64,000 nucleotides of DNA from positions 4,703,612 through 4,767,611 of the forward strand of contig VXAI01000039.1 in assembly GCA_013399305.1 (NCBI GenBank), given 5' to 3'. Source of the stretch: Rostratula benghalensis. Taxonomy: Eukaryota > Chordata > Aves > Charadriiformes > Rostratulidae. Positions 36,924 to 49,460 of this stretch are shown one piece after another; positions within the stretch are counted from its first letter, which is position 1; every line of letters begins with the position of its first letter. The position numbers and the translations under genes were made by a program. The notes beneath the pieces are model-generated. The model had not been told where the DNA came from. It did no database searches and worked only from the letters and a program-made list of their open reading frames with translations.

Positions 36924-38261
36924 GTATTGTAACTTACTGTGTATGGTCCACTAACAATTTACTTGTGGGTTTGCAGTGTGGTATCATAATACTGATGCAA
37001 TGTTATGACTAAAATTGTCTCCCAGCCGTTGCTTTGATACTTGTGCAGTCTTACTGTGATATAAAATACTAATGTTTGTGTGGAAGTTGGTGACAGCACA
37101 ATGTCACTTACCCAGCTGTTTCTTCCTTCCTTCCTTTGATGTCCTGTGATTTAGAGAAAATAGAGAACAATAAGCAAAGGGTGTCAGGGTTTGATAGGCA
37201 GTTTACTCAAGTCTCTCTTCCATGGCATGGAGTACTTAGTCTTTGCTTTTGATTTAAAAAGATAGGCCCCGTGTTGCTGTTTAGTACCTGTATGTCAGTA
37301 GGACAGGGAAATGGAGTGTGAGAAGATGAGCACCAAAGAAGCAAAAAAAAAGTTTTTTGTTGGCTGAAAACCTGCAACACTGCTTCTTGCTTGCCTTCTG
37401 TTCTGATGACGTGTACTGATTCAATACACAAGAGCTGGATTTTTCAGGTTTCTATCAAAGTAATGTGTAAATGACCATTATTTGAAGCATGGGCTTGCCA
37501 AACTAGGGAGACTTGTGTGCCTGAGCCAGTGAAGTATCTTGGAAGGATACCAAACCAAACCAAATACAGAAGTTTTGCCTGACATCAAATCTCAGATGCA
37601 GTCAAAGTGATCTGAATATCTGAGTGGCGTCTTTTAAACTTAACTTGTTTTTGTAATTGCGTTTGTCAATGCCAAAGTGAGTAAATACTAAACATCCACC
37701 AAACACAACATTTGATAGTGTGTCTTGTCAAACTGACAAATGTCCTCACTTGTATGCATGAGAAATCTCTTGTGACAGAGACAAGAACAAATTAAAACTG
37801 TTTTTTTTTTTTTAGCTTCAAAACTCTTCCTTTCCTCAGATATTACTTTGGCCCATTCTTCTGATATTTTATCAGGAAATATCTTATTTTAAAAGTTCCT
37901 TTTGTGTCACTTTGTTAAATTTATTTCTTTATCAAAAGACTCAGGGGGTTCAAATTTCAGTATGGTTCCAGTATCATAGACGAGTGACTTCTATGCTGAA
38001 ATCCCCTCTTTCTTCAATATGTATGGTGCATTTCTTCTAGGTGCCCAGTTTCTTATCCTCAGATCAGTGATCACCAGTTTTACAGTGGAATGATCCTGAG
38101 TAACCTATGGTTACTAAAATGTTATCTCCAAGAGTGATAATGTGCTTATCAAATTATGACAGGAGTTTAAAATACTTTGTAGTATTTTGATAACTTACCC
38201 TAATGTTTGAAGGACCATTTGAAGGGAAATCTAGTGTTGAATATCATACTTATGCGTGTTA

Positions 38262-38290
38262 TTTTTGGAACAAGTATTTTGGAACAAGTT
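38262..38290. repeat. Short tandem duplication
   Basis: Two adjacent copies of TTTTGGAACAAGT separated by about two bases. A small local slippage-type duplication in an intron. Confidence 0.8.
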
Positions 38291-38469
38291 GTTTTCTCGG
38301 GTGAGGAAAATAGAAAGCTCATAATATATGGAAATAAACCAAATGTGTTTTATCATACTGATAAAATGGCATCCGTTTTGCCTCCATTTGTAGTTTGGTA
38401 AATTGATCTGTTCTTTTTCAGGGTAGAAGAAAGAATCCTGCTAGGTTTAGGTTCAGCTGTTCTTCCTTG

Positions 38470-38493
38470 AATCTGGAAAAACTTTTCCAGATT
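38470..38493. repeat. Perfect inverted repeat, 11-bp arms, 2-nt loop
   Basis: Arms AATCTGGAAAA and TTTTCCAGATT flank AC. The stem is exact. The right arm is followed by a T-run (TTTTTTG), so the transcribed strand would resemble a hairpin plus U-tract. No element boundaries are visible. The function is unknown. Confidence 0.85.
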
Positions 38494-38744
38494 TTTTGAT
38501 AGACAATTTTTGCTTGTGCTTCTAATGTGTCAGAAACTGATTTTAACTAGATTAGTATTAGCATCTCCTTACTTAGTAACAGAAATTGGATTTTAACTTC
38601 TGAATGTGGATTTTCTTTCTATGTGTATCTGTACTTAAGGCTACTTAACGGTGTCAGTGAACAGCCCTTGTTTTGAGCGACTTCACTGAAAGTCTTGGAC
38701 CCTTTTTCCCAGGAACCTACACAGCTTTTCTTCTGGTTTTGGGC

Positions 38745-38767
38745 TTTTTTTTTTTTTTTTTTTTTTT
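38745..38767. repeat. T23 homopolymer
   Basis: Run of 23 T on the + strand after GGTTTTGGGC. Intronic simple sequence. Confidence 0.95.
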
Positions 38768-41700
38768 AATAACTTTAAAATGGAATAGTCGCCTGTGGAG
38801 TGAATTTAAAAAAGAATAGACTTTATTGTAATACCTTATTGTCAACACACTTTGTAGCTGCTTCAGTGCATCCATTAAGAATTGATCATGCCTTGTCTGA
38901 GCTTTGATAAACTTGTGTATATAATGCATGACATATTTAGCATAAAATAAAAGTAGGAAATTGTAGAAGCCTTGCTCCCTGCCTTCATCTTCTCTTAAAA
39001 CTAACAGTTAGTGCAAAACATTAGCAAAATAGCCATATTTCCCCAACACTGATATATTTCCCTGTTACAGACATTCTCGTTGTCTGTTGAGAGTCTAAAA
39101 TCCCTGGGTTGAAAATTTAGGTTCAAATTGTTATGTCTTATGAAAGAAATTTGATTTTTCCCTTGTCTGCAAAATTACATTTTAAAAATTAACAAAGCTG
39201 CTCTATGTCATATTTCTACATTTAGGAAGGATTAAAAAAAATATTAATTTAAATTTTGTCTGCCTGCACTTGATTAACAGGCTAGCTTTCCTTTATTCAG
39301 TGTGTGGGCTACTGAAGCAACAGGGAAGCTAACAAGATGACAAGCAGTGTTTCTTGTGGCTACTATAGTAGATAAGAATTTTAAAAAGCTAATTATATTT
39401 TAGGACTTTGTTACAGAAGTCCAGTGTAATTTGGGGTGGGACTTAGTGTTAAAAAACCAGCATAATAAAGTTGGTTCTCTGCATGTGTGAAATGGATAAA
39501 AATAGTAAATGTAAAATAGATATTGCTGGATATCTTTCCATGGACCACTGCAAATGATCATGAAATACCTCATATGCATTAAAGGAATAATGTCAAATCT
39601 TTCAAGCCTATAAGTAGCTTCAGCTTTTAATGTACCTGATGATATTTAGTATTATCTTGCACTTTCATTCTAATACAAGTTCACTTAATAAGGCAAAAAG
39701 CAAGCCACAGAATCAGTTGTGAATATTCACATTAAAAAGCTTGCTTTTAGGAAGAAATAATTTGCCAAGTCTAGGAAAAATTATCTGAAAGGGCAGTGAA
39801 AAAGGAGGTGTGGACACACTGAAAGCTTGATGTTATACAAAGTTATAAAGGATATGGTGAGGTCGTGGGGGAAAATAAATTTTTTCAACATCCTTGACTT
39901 TGAAAGTGTTGAGTAAGTCTATTTATAAAGGAAAAAAGAGCAGAGAAAAACTACTGGTGATCTTAGGTGCACCTTGTCAAAAATATTTTGGGGAGCAGGA
40001 TGTCTGAGGGTTTTTGTTTTACAGACATATATGAGTTGTGGCAGCTGAAACTATTTAAATTGATTCAATTTTTGAACTTGATGCTACCTTAGATTTCCCC
40101 CAGACAGAGGAAAAAAATGTGAAGAGCAAGGAGAAAGGAAGCTGAGAAAGTCCTGCTATGTGCCATATGTAAAATGAAAGCAAAAGGTCATCTCACTTAA
40201 ATAAAAATTGAACTGGACTCTTTCTGTTCTTGGTTATGAAACTAATTTATTTAAGTAATAAAACCAAAGAAATTATATTCAGACCGTAATTATACACACA
40301 CCTAAATTTACAGTGTATTGCCGACGGGAAGTGGTGTGGTATGTGAGGGTGTTTTAATGACACGTTTGTATGTTTGTTTGCACAAATTTCTCTCTAAGGA
40401 TAACACACTTAGTTTAAAATAGCTTATTTAATATTTCTAGTGTTTATATTTAAAATAGACTGTAATGATCATTCTATTAGTAAAAGAAAGGGGCTAGTTC
40501 TTCATGTTGTCAAGTGCAAGTGTCCTTTTAACAGGAAGGATATTTGTTTAGTTGTTTTCTTCATTTACAAAATTCAGTGTTCAATTTCAAAAGCAGCTGG
40601 TTTATAATCTACTCATGATTTGGAATGAGATTGATGCGTACATCATGCTAGGATGTAATACAGAATACTAAGTAGATGTACATAGGTTGTATATGTAATA
40701 TTTGAACACCTGTGGTAATGGTAATTCCTGGAGTACATGCCTGTGCTACATAAGCAGGTGTATTTTGAAGTGAAACACTACAAATTTGCAGGGCAATTCT
40801 ATCTGAAATGTGAAATTTCTGATATGATTTGAGCAGTTCCTGTTAACCACTTTTTGTCTAGAAGTTGGATGTTTCTTTATTGGTCCATCCACCAGTAACG
40901 TTAAAATGACAATATGTAATTTCCATCCCTGTGTTCTGTGTTTGTGACAAAACACAACCTTTTTAGTCACAGGGCTTCTTTTCTTACTCCATATTGTAAA
41001 GAAATATTACTGTTTAAAGATATGTAGTATGTTATACATTATTGTTAATATATGAGAAAAGCTATCATTTTATTTTGTGTAGCACCTGAAGCAAAACCAA
41101 ATTGTTAGCTCATCATCCTTTTAGTAATGTCTACTGGCAAGCTAATTCAAAATTAATGCCATGTAGTGTGTTATTTACTCAACTGGCAGCTTCTGTCAGA
41201 GGATGCCTATTTTTATATATTACATCATCCCTGCTGCAAAACTCGACTATCCATTGGGATTTGCTGTTCTTCCATTCCCTTTGGAAGGGCTCACATTGAT
41301 GTAATGACTGGATTTGTAAATGTGATTAGATTTGGAAATTCAAAGAGAAACACTGAAGGTATGCAGTATTCTCTGAAACTGAAGTATCAGTAATATTACT
41401 GAGCTTCTTGTTTGGGTTTTTTTTTAAGATATATTCCCATTTAGAGCTTGTAGACTTGCCAATACTTTATGACCACACATATGCGAAACTTTGGTTAAAA
41501 ATAACATAGATTTTTTCAACGTAGTGTGAGGTTTTTTGTGGTTACTGACTTGTGATGTGCTCCTTTATTACATAAAAGATTGCTTTTCTGATATATAGGG
41601 AAAAAAACCCTAAATGTGGAGTTTGTCACCAAAGCAGACAGTTGTTCGTGCAGCAGGACAATGAATTTTTCATAGCTCTTTTCTAAACTGATCATCGTAT

Positions 41701-42264
41701 AATGTAACTAAACGCAAATATTGAATTTCCACCACTTAAACTTGATTAGAGCTGAGGAATATTAAAAAGCCAAACACATACATGTGTTCTTAAATATTTT
41801 TAAATAGGATATCCTCATTATCATAAGGTTATTCATTCAGAAACAATGTTTGCATACATATAGGGAAATAGGATGTGCATACACCTTGTATTTGTAAAAT
41901 ACCATTACAGATTCTTTCAACACTCTGAACTCTATATGGATGAACATCATCAGCGATAGCCCTAATGTGGACATTTGCTCACTAAAGCATGGAAAGAAAC
42001 TGTCAGTTTATTTTTTCTCCAAGCATCTGAGCCACTGTTACATGAGCTGCTCTTGACGCAGAGGATTAAAGATAAAATGATTAGTATTTGGTGTCAATCT
42101 TTCCATAAAAGGTTCTGTTTCTGAGTACTTCTAACAGTCCTTTTGTATTTGATTTGAATAATTTATAATGATCATTCTGATGAGTGAATTTCAAAGCTCC
42201 AATAAACAGTAAATATCCTGAGCAATTCAGGAAATATGTATAGAATTGGAAGATGGAATGTTCC

Positions 42265-42856
42265 AAGAAGACCAGTAGCATCCTGGCCTGTATCAAGAAT
42301 AGCGTGGCCAGCAGGACTAGGGAAATGATTGTCCCACTGTACTCGGCACTGGTGAGGCCACACCTCGAATGCCATGTCCGGTTTTGGGCCCCTCACTATA
42401 CGAAAGACATTGAGGTGCTGGAGCGTGTCCAGAGGAGCTCTGGTGAGGGGTCTAGAGAACAAGTGTTATGAGTGTCTGAGGGAACTGAGGTTGTTTAGCC
42501 TGGAGAAGAGCAGGCTGAGGGGAGACCTTGTCGCGCTCTATAACTACCTGAAAGGAGATTTTAGCGAGATGGGGGTCGGTCTCTGCTCCCAGGTGATCGG
42601 ACAAGAGGAATCTGCATCAAGTTGCACCAGGGGAGGTTTAGATTGGATGTTAGGGAAAATTTCTTCACTGAAAGCATTGTCAAGTGTTGAAACAGGCTGC
42701 CCGAGGAAGTGGTTGACTCACAATCCCTTGGAGGTATTTGAAAGATGAGTAGATGTGATGCTTAGAGACATGGTTTAGTGGTGGACTTGTCAGTGTTAGG
42801 TTAATAGCTGGACTTGATGATCTTAAAGGTCTTTTCCAACCTAAATGATTCTAAGT
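42265..42856 (+). mobile_element. CR1 LINE 3' end with decayed reverse-transcriptase tail, sense
   Basis: About 590 bp in the same orientation as RAPGEF2. It begins in the C-terminal part of CR1 ORF2: CATCCTGGCCTGTATCAAGAA, ACTCGGCACTGGTGAGGCC, GGGCCCCTCACTATACG. It continues through GAACTGAGGTTGTTTAGCC and TTGCACCAGGGGAGGTTTAG and ends CTTTTCCAACC-TAAATGATTCTAAG, a diverged CR1 terminus. In translation [13 protein letters not shown] and [19 protein letters not shown] are recognisable. A small deletion near 42445 shifts the frame into one reading [21 protein letters not shown]. The copy is 5'-truncated and broken, so it cannot be active. Confidence 0.96.
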
Positions 42857-44461
42857 TCAAAAGGTGAGTTATTATTTCACTTTCTGTTTTGGATTTGCAA
42901 ATACTTTTCTCTTGGACAACTGGCATATGTTATTTCGTCACTGATCTTGCAGCTATCAATTCTGAAAGGAAGAAAAGAAAAAAAAACTAAAGTATTTCTC
43001 CTATTTTTGAAATACTGAAGTTATTGTCATGCTTAAAGGCCTCCACCAAATGCTGGAACCAATTCCAACACACTTAAATGTGATCATTCCATGACAGGTT
43101 TTTGTGCGTGAACATTAAATGAGTCTGAGGCAAGGAAGGAAGAAATTAGAGGCAATGCAAGAATTTAGCAATAAAACAAAAACTGTAATCTGTAGCTCCT
43201 GGCTTCTAGTCTGGTGTAATGATCTTAAACAGTAATTTGTGAAAGTAAACTTGAATGTTTAGTAAATTTGAAGAAAAATGTGTATATTTATTTGACCATA
43301 GCTTGGGTTTTCAAGGGCTTGAAGATTTGTGCTGCTTGTAGAAATAAGGCTATAATTCCTATTTGTGAATTATTTCAAGTGTGTTGGGGTTTTTGGGGGG
43401 TTTGTTTATTTTGGGGTGTGGTTTGTTTTTTTTTTTAAATAGGTGCCCCAGATCTGTAAACTAAATGTTTCAGAGTCAGAAAAGGTCTCAGGATAGATCT
43501 CTAAGGGTTGTGTCTGTCATGATAGTGAAGTGATGGGGGGTTTCTTGGGGTCAAAAAGCTTTCTTTTAAAACTGTGTTTGTTTGAAGTGAAAGGAAATAC
43601 AGGTGTTAAAATAGTAATCGCACATTCAATATAATTCTGTTTCTAAGCTTTTAGTTGAGACTCAGCAACTCAAGTTGCAGCTAGCAGACTTCTCTCTAAA
43701 TGCTGCCATAGCTGTTAATGAAGATGCTGCAATATCCATCATAGTTTCCAGGTAGTCTTAATCTTAAAATGTAAGCAAAGTTTTTTCTTGCCCAAAGGTG
43801 CTGGTTAGGAAAAAAGGTAGAATAATTGGCTTTATTTGAATGCTAATAAGTCTGAGTTAAAATCTTCTAATTTGTACTTTATTGGGTAGCTGTGTCTGTT
43901 ACAGTGCCCTGGGTAGTCCTTCCAAGTGTAAATGCTTTGGTCCATGCTTGCATCTTCCCAGTAGGTGACAGTTCAGTTCAGGGGAGCTAACAAGTCCTTA
44001 GCAAAGCAAGGTTACCTTGAATTTGCTGCTAGATTTGTGTGTAAATGCTTTCCTGCTCTTTCACCACCCCGTTAACACTTAGGTAGCCATACTCAGGGCA
44101 CTGTGGTGTTCTTAGATGTGAGGTTGAGCACCCCTGAGCACTTTTTAATTCCTGGTATTTACACATCTCTGAGGGAAAGAATTTTCTTTTTCATTTTGTT
44201 TTTAATAATAAAAACCCATTTTGTTGTTTCATGTAAGTATGTGTTAGTACTCTGTTGTATGAGTAATGGGTACAGGGAACTGGGTTTTAGTTTCCAGTGG
44301 TTAGCCTTAATTATCTTTGAATTTTCAGATAGTAAAGTTTTGATATGCACCTGGAACAGCTGGCAGGTGTTACATGTATTGTTGATGTGGCTGGCATAAA
44401 AACTACACAGATTGTGCTCTCACTCTGTTTCCCACTATTTGTATATGCGTATGCATGTGCT

Positions 44462-44485
44462 AAAATGTAAAATATTTTACATTTT
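44462..44485. repeat. Perfect 24-bp palindrome
   Basis: AAAATGTAAAAT is followed immediately by its exact reverse complement ATTTTACATTTT, with no loop. The next outward pair (T/C) does not match. It is AT-rich, so partly explained by composition, but 12 consecutive pairs is long for this window. It could extrude as a cruciform or be a symmetric protein-binding site. No evidence for either. Confidence 0.9.
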
Positions 44486-46391
44486 CTTCCTTTCACTTTG
44501 CTAAATTATATTTTCTGTATTACTCTTGAATGTTGTGATTTGTTGAATGCAAAGGCCTGCAGCTAAACTTGTTCTGAAGTCTGCAAATGATCCATGGCAC
44601 GCTAAAGATCATCTTAAAAATAAGCACACTAGTAAGTCTTCTGATAGTAAACTTGGAATACAAAACAATGTAGGATCAAATTATTAGGGATACTCAATCT
44701 AGTAGGTGCACTTCTACCTCATGAGGAGAGAATTCTCCAAAAAGAAAATGATCTTACATGATCAACTGGTTTTGGTATTGATTTTAATTGGGAACCCCTG
44801 GAGTAGGTTCTTTGGAGAGTCTCCCTGAATAAGACCGTGGCTGGAAGCAAACCCAAAAGTTATTTCCTTCTAACACACAACTGAAGGGAATGAAAATGTT
44901 CTGTAACAGCAACTTGCCCATTTCAAAGTTAAACTTCCTCAAAATGCCAGAGATGGAGATGTCCAAATAAACATTCAAGAAGATGGAAAGAAAAGACGCA
45001 ACATCACATATAGTAGTAAAAATGACACATAATTTCCACCATTATTTGGGCAATCTGGAAAGCTAAAGGCAGACTGTAGGTTGGCTGCCAGTTTTGTCTG
45101 TGTCTGCACCTGGAACATAATGATGAGAGTTTCAGATTCTCCCTTAAAGCTTTGGACTAAAGTTCAAAAATACCTGTTAGAAAGTGTATTGTATTTGCTT
45201 AATAAAAAATACTCCCATTCCACTACTGCCAAAATCTCCCAATGAATAAACAAACAACAAAAACCAACAGACAACCATCTAGCATTTAGAGAAGATTGGA
45301 AAAATCTGTGGTTTGTTTGTTTTTAATCCATTAATATTTTATATCAAAACGTTAAGTAATTGTTCTGCTGCCTTGGGTGGTCTCAGTTCCATGCCAGAAA
45401 AATCATCCTTGTGATTCAAACATATCAGCGTATTTCAGGTAACAGGATTCAAAGGGGCTGGTAAAAAACACAGTCTAGGAGGATTTGAGCAGTTGATTGA
45501 TGTCAGAAAAATCCCTCAGTGTTATTCTTACCCTAGAGAAGTGCAGCAGTAGGATACACATGAAAGAGGTATGGCGTTACCCAGTTTCTATAAAGTTTTC
45601 CTGCATTATTACACAGTGATGAAATTTTGGCGGTGCCTCATATAAATTAAGAACTCTTGTCCTTGGATTTCTGCTGTGAAATTAGTATGGACACACTGAT
45701 ATGTGGAGTTTTCTGGGTATTATTTTGTTTTCTTTTTTCCTCCAAGTTAGTCAGGCAATTTGTATCTCTGTATCTAGACCCAACAGGCCTGAGTGTCAAG
45801 GATCTGGTAAATGGGCCCTGATAGTCCTATAATGTCCAACATCATCGTTCTTGACCTCAAAAGAGTGTTAGCTTTTTTGCTTTCATACTTTTTTTCCCCC
45901 ACAGTTTAAAAGCAGAAAGCACATTCTCATGTTCTCTGATTTAATTAACACGTAATCTTAAACTCTTTTCCTTACACCAAAGTGAGAAAGTTTTATGAAC
46001 ACTGGGAAAACTTCACCTAGCCTAACAGCCTGCACTTTTTTCACTCAAATACTGAAACAGTTAAGGAAATTAAACTAATTGTGACCATTCTGCCAGTTCA
46101 AGTCATATCTTGAATTTTTATGTCTAATTTTTAACATTTAATAATTATAATATATACCTGTAAAACCATGTTATATGCATTAAACTTTGCTTGTGTTAGT
46201 AATAATCCCTTGCTTTATTTAAAAAAAAACAACCACCAAACCCACAGGTAAATCAGTTAAACATCACAAAAAGTGGCTTCACAGACATACACACCAAATA
46301 TGATTTTGACCTTGCAAGTAAAATTTAATTAGTAAGACCTTATAAACGTTGCAGGAACACAAAAGATAAATTGGCCTTTAATAATATTATT

Positions 46392-46408
46392 TTGTTGTTG
46401 TTGTTGTT
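46392..46408. repeat. (TTG)n microsatellite
   Basis: Five TTG units in AT-rich context. Simple intronic repeat. Confidence 0.85.
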
Positions 46409-46989
46409 AAAAGCAGTGTTAGTTTTAAAGCATGAATAAATATGGAGTCCATTTTAAGATGGGTGGCGTGCAAATGGAAAGTTTTCTATCCTGAAACCAG
46501 AGCTGTGTACCATAAGGTGACAAACGAGTCTACTGTCAAAGGGAAGATTGGCAGTCTATGGCACATCCACCCAGCTGTGGCACCAGCCTGACTGCTGTGG
46601 GCCTGTCATTATTTTAAAGATCTGGATTATAGATTCATCTGCAGCAGTGGCTCAATGGAAGGGCATTTGTTTGAATGGTCCATCCCATTAGTAAATATGT
46701 TAGCAAAACAGAGTACACATCGCCCTATTGTAACTTGCTGGTGTTGCCAATGGGGTGGTGAACATGATTATAATGATGCTAATACCACAGCTTTGTGAAT
46801 GAAAAAAAATACATAAAAAAATAGACAAATACTATTACTATTGTCTGAGGTGGTATTTTAGTCATAGCAACTCACCTTGGAGAACATATATCATAATTTT
46901 CCCTTATTCAGTGGAGTTTCATTTAAAGTTCTTCAGAAAGTGCAAACAGGACAGGTGTGCCTAGACAATTCCGTATCTGCATTTTGCTG

Positions 46990-47260
46990 ACAAACAGGAA
47001 ACCGGGTCACATGGCCAGAGATTTAAATTACTGGCAGTAAATTTGCCTAAACACATTACAATAAGGCTTTCATAATGTATGGGACATTTAAATATATTGT
47101 AGCTTTTGGAGTGAATTATTGTTCTGGCGTTTTAGCAGTTTCAGTTGGTGTTTTTAAATCTGATGGGAGCATCAGATTGTTATTTAGCAATCTGTCTCCT
47201 AAGGCTTGTGGGAGGGAGAAAGCATCAGCTTTATAAAATTTGGAAGCATGCTCCTGGGAA
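46990..47260. promoter_or_regulatory. Candidate conserved non-coding element with a hairpin
   Basis: AT-rich, repeat-free sequence of varied composition, with GGCAGTAAATTTGCC, GGACATTTAAATATATTG and an exact 9-bp inverted repeat at 47157-47178 (AATCTGATG, GGAG, CATCAGATT). A 14-bp palindrome (GCTTAATATTAAGC) lies just beyond at 47291-47304. The TTTAAATA-type cores and low simple-sequence content resemble vertebrate enhancers, but that judgement is impressionistic. Confidence 0.25.
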
Positions 47261-49249
47261 CTTGAATGGTTTTGTGCCCAATAGCCCTGAGCTTAATATT
47301 AAGCTTTAAACCTCCATTCCTTTCCAAATGAAGAAGGCAGAGCGAAGCAAAGATACCTCTTATTTTCCTTAAAGTTGTCTACTCTATTTTTGCACTCTGC
47401 AATGTAGCTGTCTATATTCTGCCTATGCAACTGTGTAATATCTGTGCAATAGTCTCTTCGCTATGAATGTTTTGGGGGCACACAAAATGATTTGCCTTAT
47501 TCCTTGGTCTTTATTTCTATTTCTTTGACTCCCCCCTGCCTCCTTCCTCCCAGTTCCTAGTAACTGGAGTTATGAAGTGGCATTAAATTTGGTGACCTTA
47601 CTTTGTTCTGTCGTCTTTTGCCTAAGATTTTGAACACAAAGGAAATGATGCTTTATATTGTGTCTAAAGGGAAATGGAGAATAGGCTGATAACTTCTGTT
47701 TCTGAGGTACTTCAGGAAAAGAATGGTTTCTATGTAATTTGCATAAAATTTTAAGTACTCCTGTAAATGGTTGCATGTTAAGGTGACTGCTTGAAATTGA
47801 AGATTTCAGGTAATCTGTTGTTGCAGCATTTGTCACTAACCTAAATCCAAGCATTATTGACAGTTTTTAGGAGAATAATATCTGTGTGAGATTATATTCT
47901 AGATTCTGGAATGTAATATAGCTGAGAGGCATTACAGTCAGATGCTACTGAGGTCTGTATCAGTTTCTACCTAAATTTGGAACCTCTCTTTATGAATCCT
48001 GTGGGTAGTTCAATGGTGGATTTTTTTAACATTCTTTTCTGCAACTCATAGAGAGATGCCAGCCTTCTCATAAATACAACATTTTGAAAGCAGCTGGGGA
48101 TAGCCCGTCATGTCCAATTATTGCACATCAGGTTTATTAACATCTCACTTTAATTGCCTAAAAGCATGAGCGAAAATGTTTTGCTCTTTTCAAACTTTAA
48201 TTCTAAGCAGGGATCTCTCACATGGGTTTGGAGGTACACACGATCACACGGTTGCAGTCAGATTTTCTTTAAGCTATTCATGCTTGCTTATGATAGAAAC
48301 TTTCCAGGATATATTGTTCTGGTGTTTTACACTGACTTAAATTCCATTCATTCTTCAGAGAAACATATAATGATTCACTGAACTTCTGCTTTCATTATTT
48401 TTTTAATAAAATGTAATTTATATATAATTATTTTCTGAACTGATAATGGGCACTACATATGACTACACTACGTCATGGTACCTGGAAAGTGGTGGCAGTT
48501 GAGGAAGAAGGAATAGGGAAACGTAATCAACCATTTATTTCTTGGAATTATTTTGACTCACAAATTGCCAGAGATAGGTGTTTTCTTCACCTAATTGCGT
48601 AAATATCACTTTCCACCTTTTGAATGTAAAGAGGCTTTTTTCTCTGTTGGAAACCACCAAGTTTTCATGAGTCTGATACATGTGAATATCAACTAAACTT
48701 TGCTAGGCTGCTTTAAATTTTGCATTCAGATATGAAGTACTAAATTTTCGAACTGCCATAGAGGTGTGTAGTAGTGATCAGAAAAAGTAATAAGGAAGTG
48801 TTTGGCGCCGTCATCTGGAAGTTTTGAGTTTCACTACTGTTTTAATGGTTTTGTTCATGTTTCCATGTTACTCTTCGAGGCTTATGCCACAGGAACCTAG
48901 GCTAGATTTTAGCTGGAAATACCAACTGATGCAGAGTAAGTTGTAACAGAGCTCAGAAAGTGGTGTGCTCCCTTGCTACTCTGGGGAGACATTTCTGTCT
49001 TGGCAGAACTTCATGGGGTTTTTTTCTGACACGAGCGTACAACCCCACATTCCAATTCTGCTCATGGTGTTAACCGCAAGGCCACCAGATCAGACTCAAG
49101 AGAGTTGTAATTGCATTGTCAACAAGTAATATTTTTAAATTTTGTACTAGAAATGGTTTGTCTAAGCTTCCTAGAATGAATAACTTCTGCTATTTTTGGT
49201 CAGCACTTCTTCAGAAAATTGATTGCGCTCAGCATTAGACTGTTTTACA

Positions 49250-49460
49250 AGGCTGAAGATAATTTAGCATTTTAAAATAATCTGTTAGTGGCACTGGCAC
49301 ATTACAAAGAATTTTGGAAATTATGAACTAATTTTTGTAATTTAGTCATTTAAAGAATAACTTATCTTTTAGCATTTAATACAAAACCAAGGGCACAAGT
49401 GTCATTAAATGTCATTAAAGTCTAATAAATGTAAATATATTCAATTTAAAAGGTGCTTTA
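49250..49460. promoter_or_regulatory. Candidate conserved non-coding element
   Basis: Dense in homeodomain- and MEF2-like A/T motifs (TTAAAATAATC, TTTGTAATTTAG, TGTCATTAAATGTCATTAAAG, GTAAATATATTC) with no repeat, ORF or splice site. GTCATTAAA is duplicated in tandem near 49403. It sits about 2.3 kb upstream of the internal promoter. Function is inferred from composition only. Confidence 0.22.

Noticed and set aside
42253..42748. Two + strand open frames that look protein-like
   Set aside because: They are pieces of a decayed CR1 ORF2 and 3' region in two frames, not a host gene.
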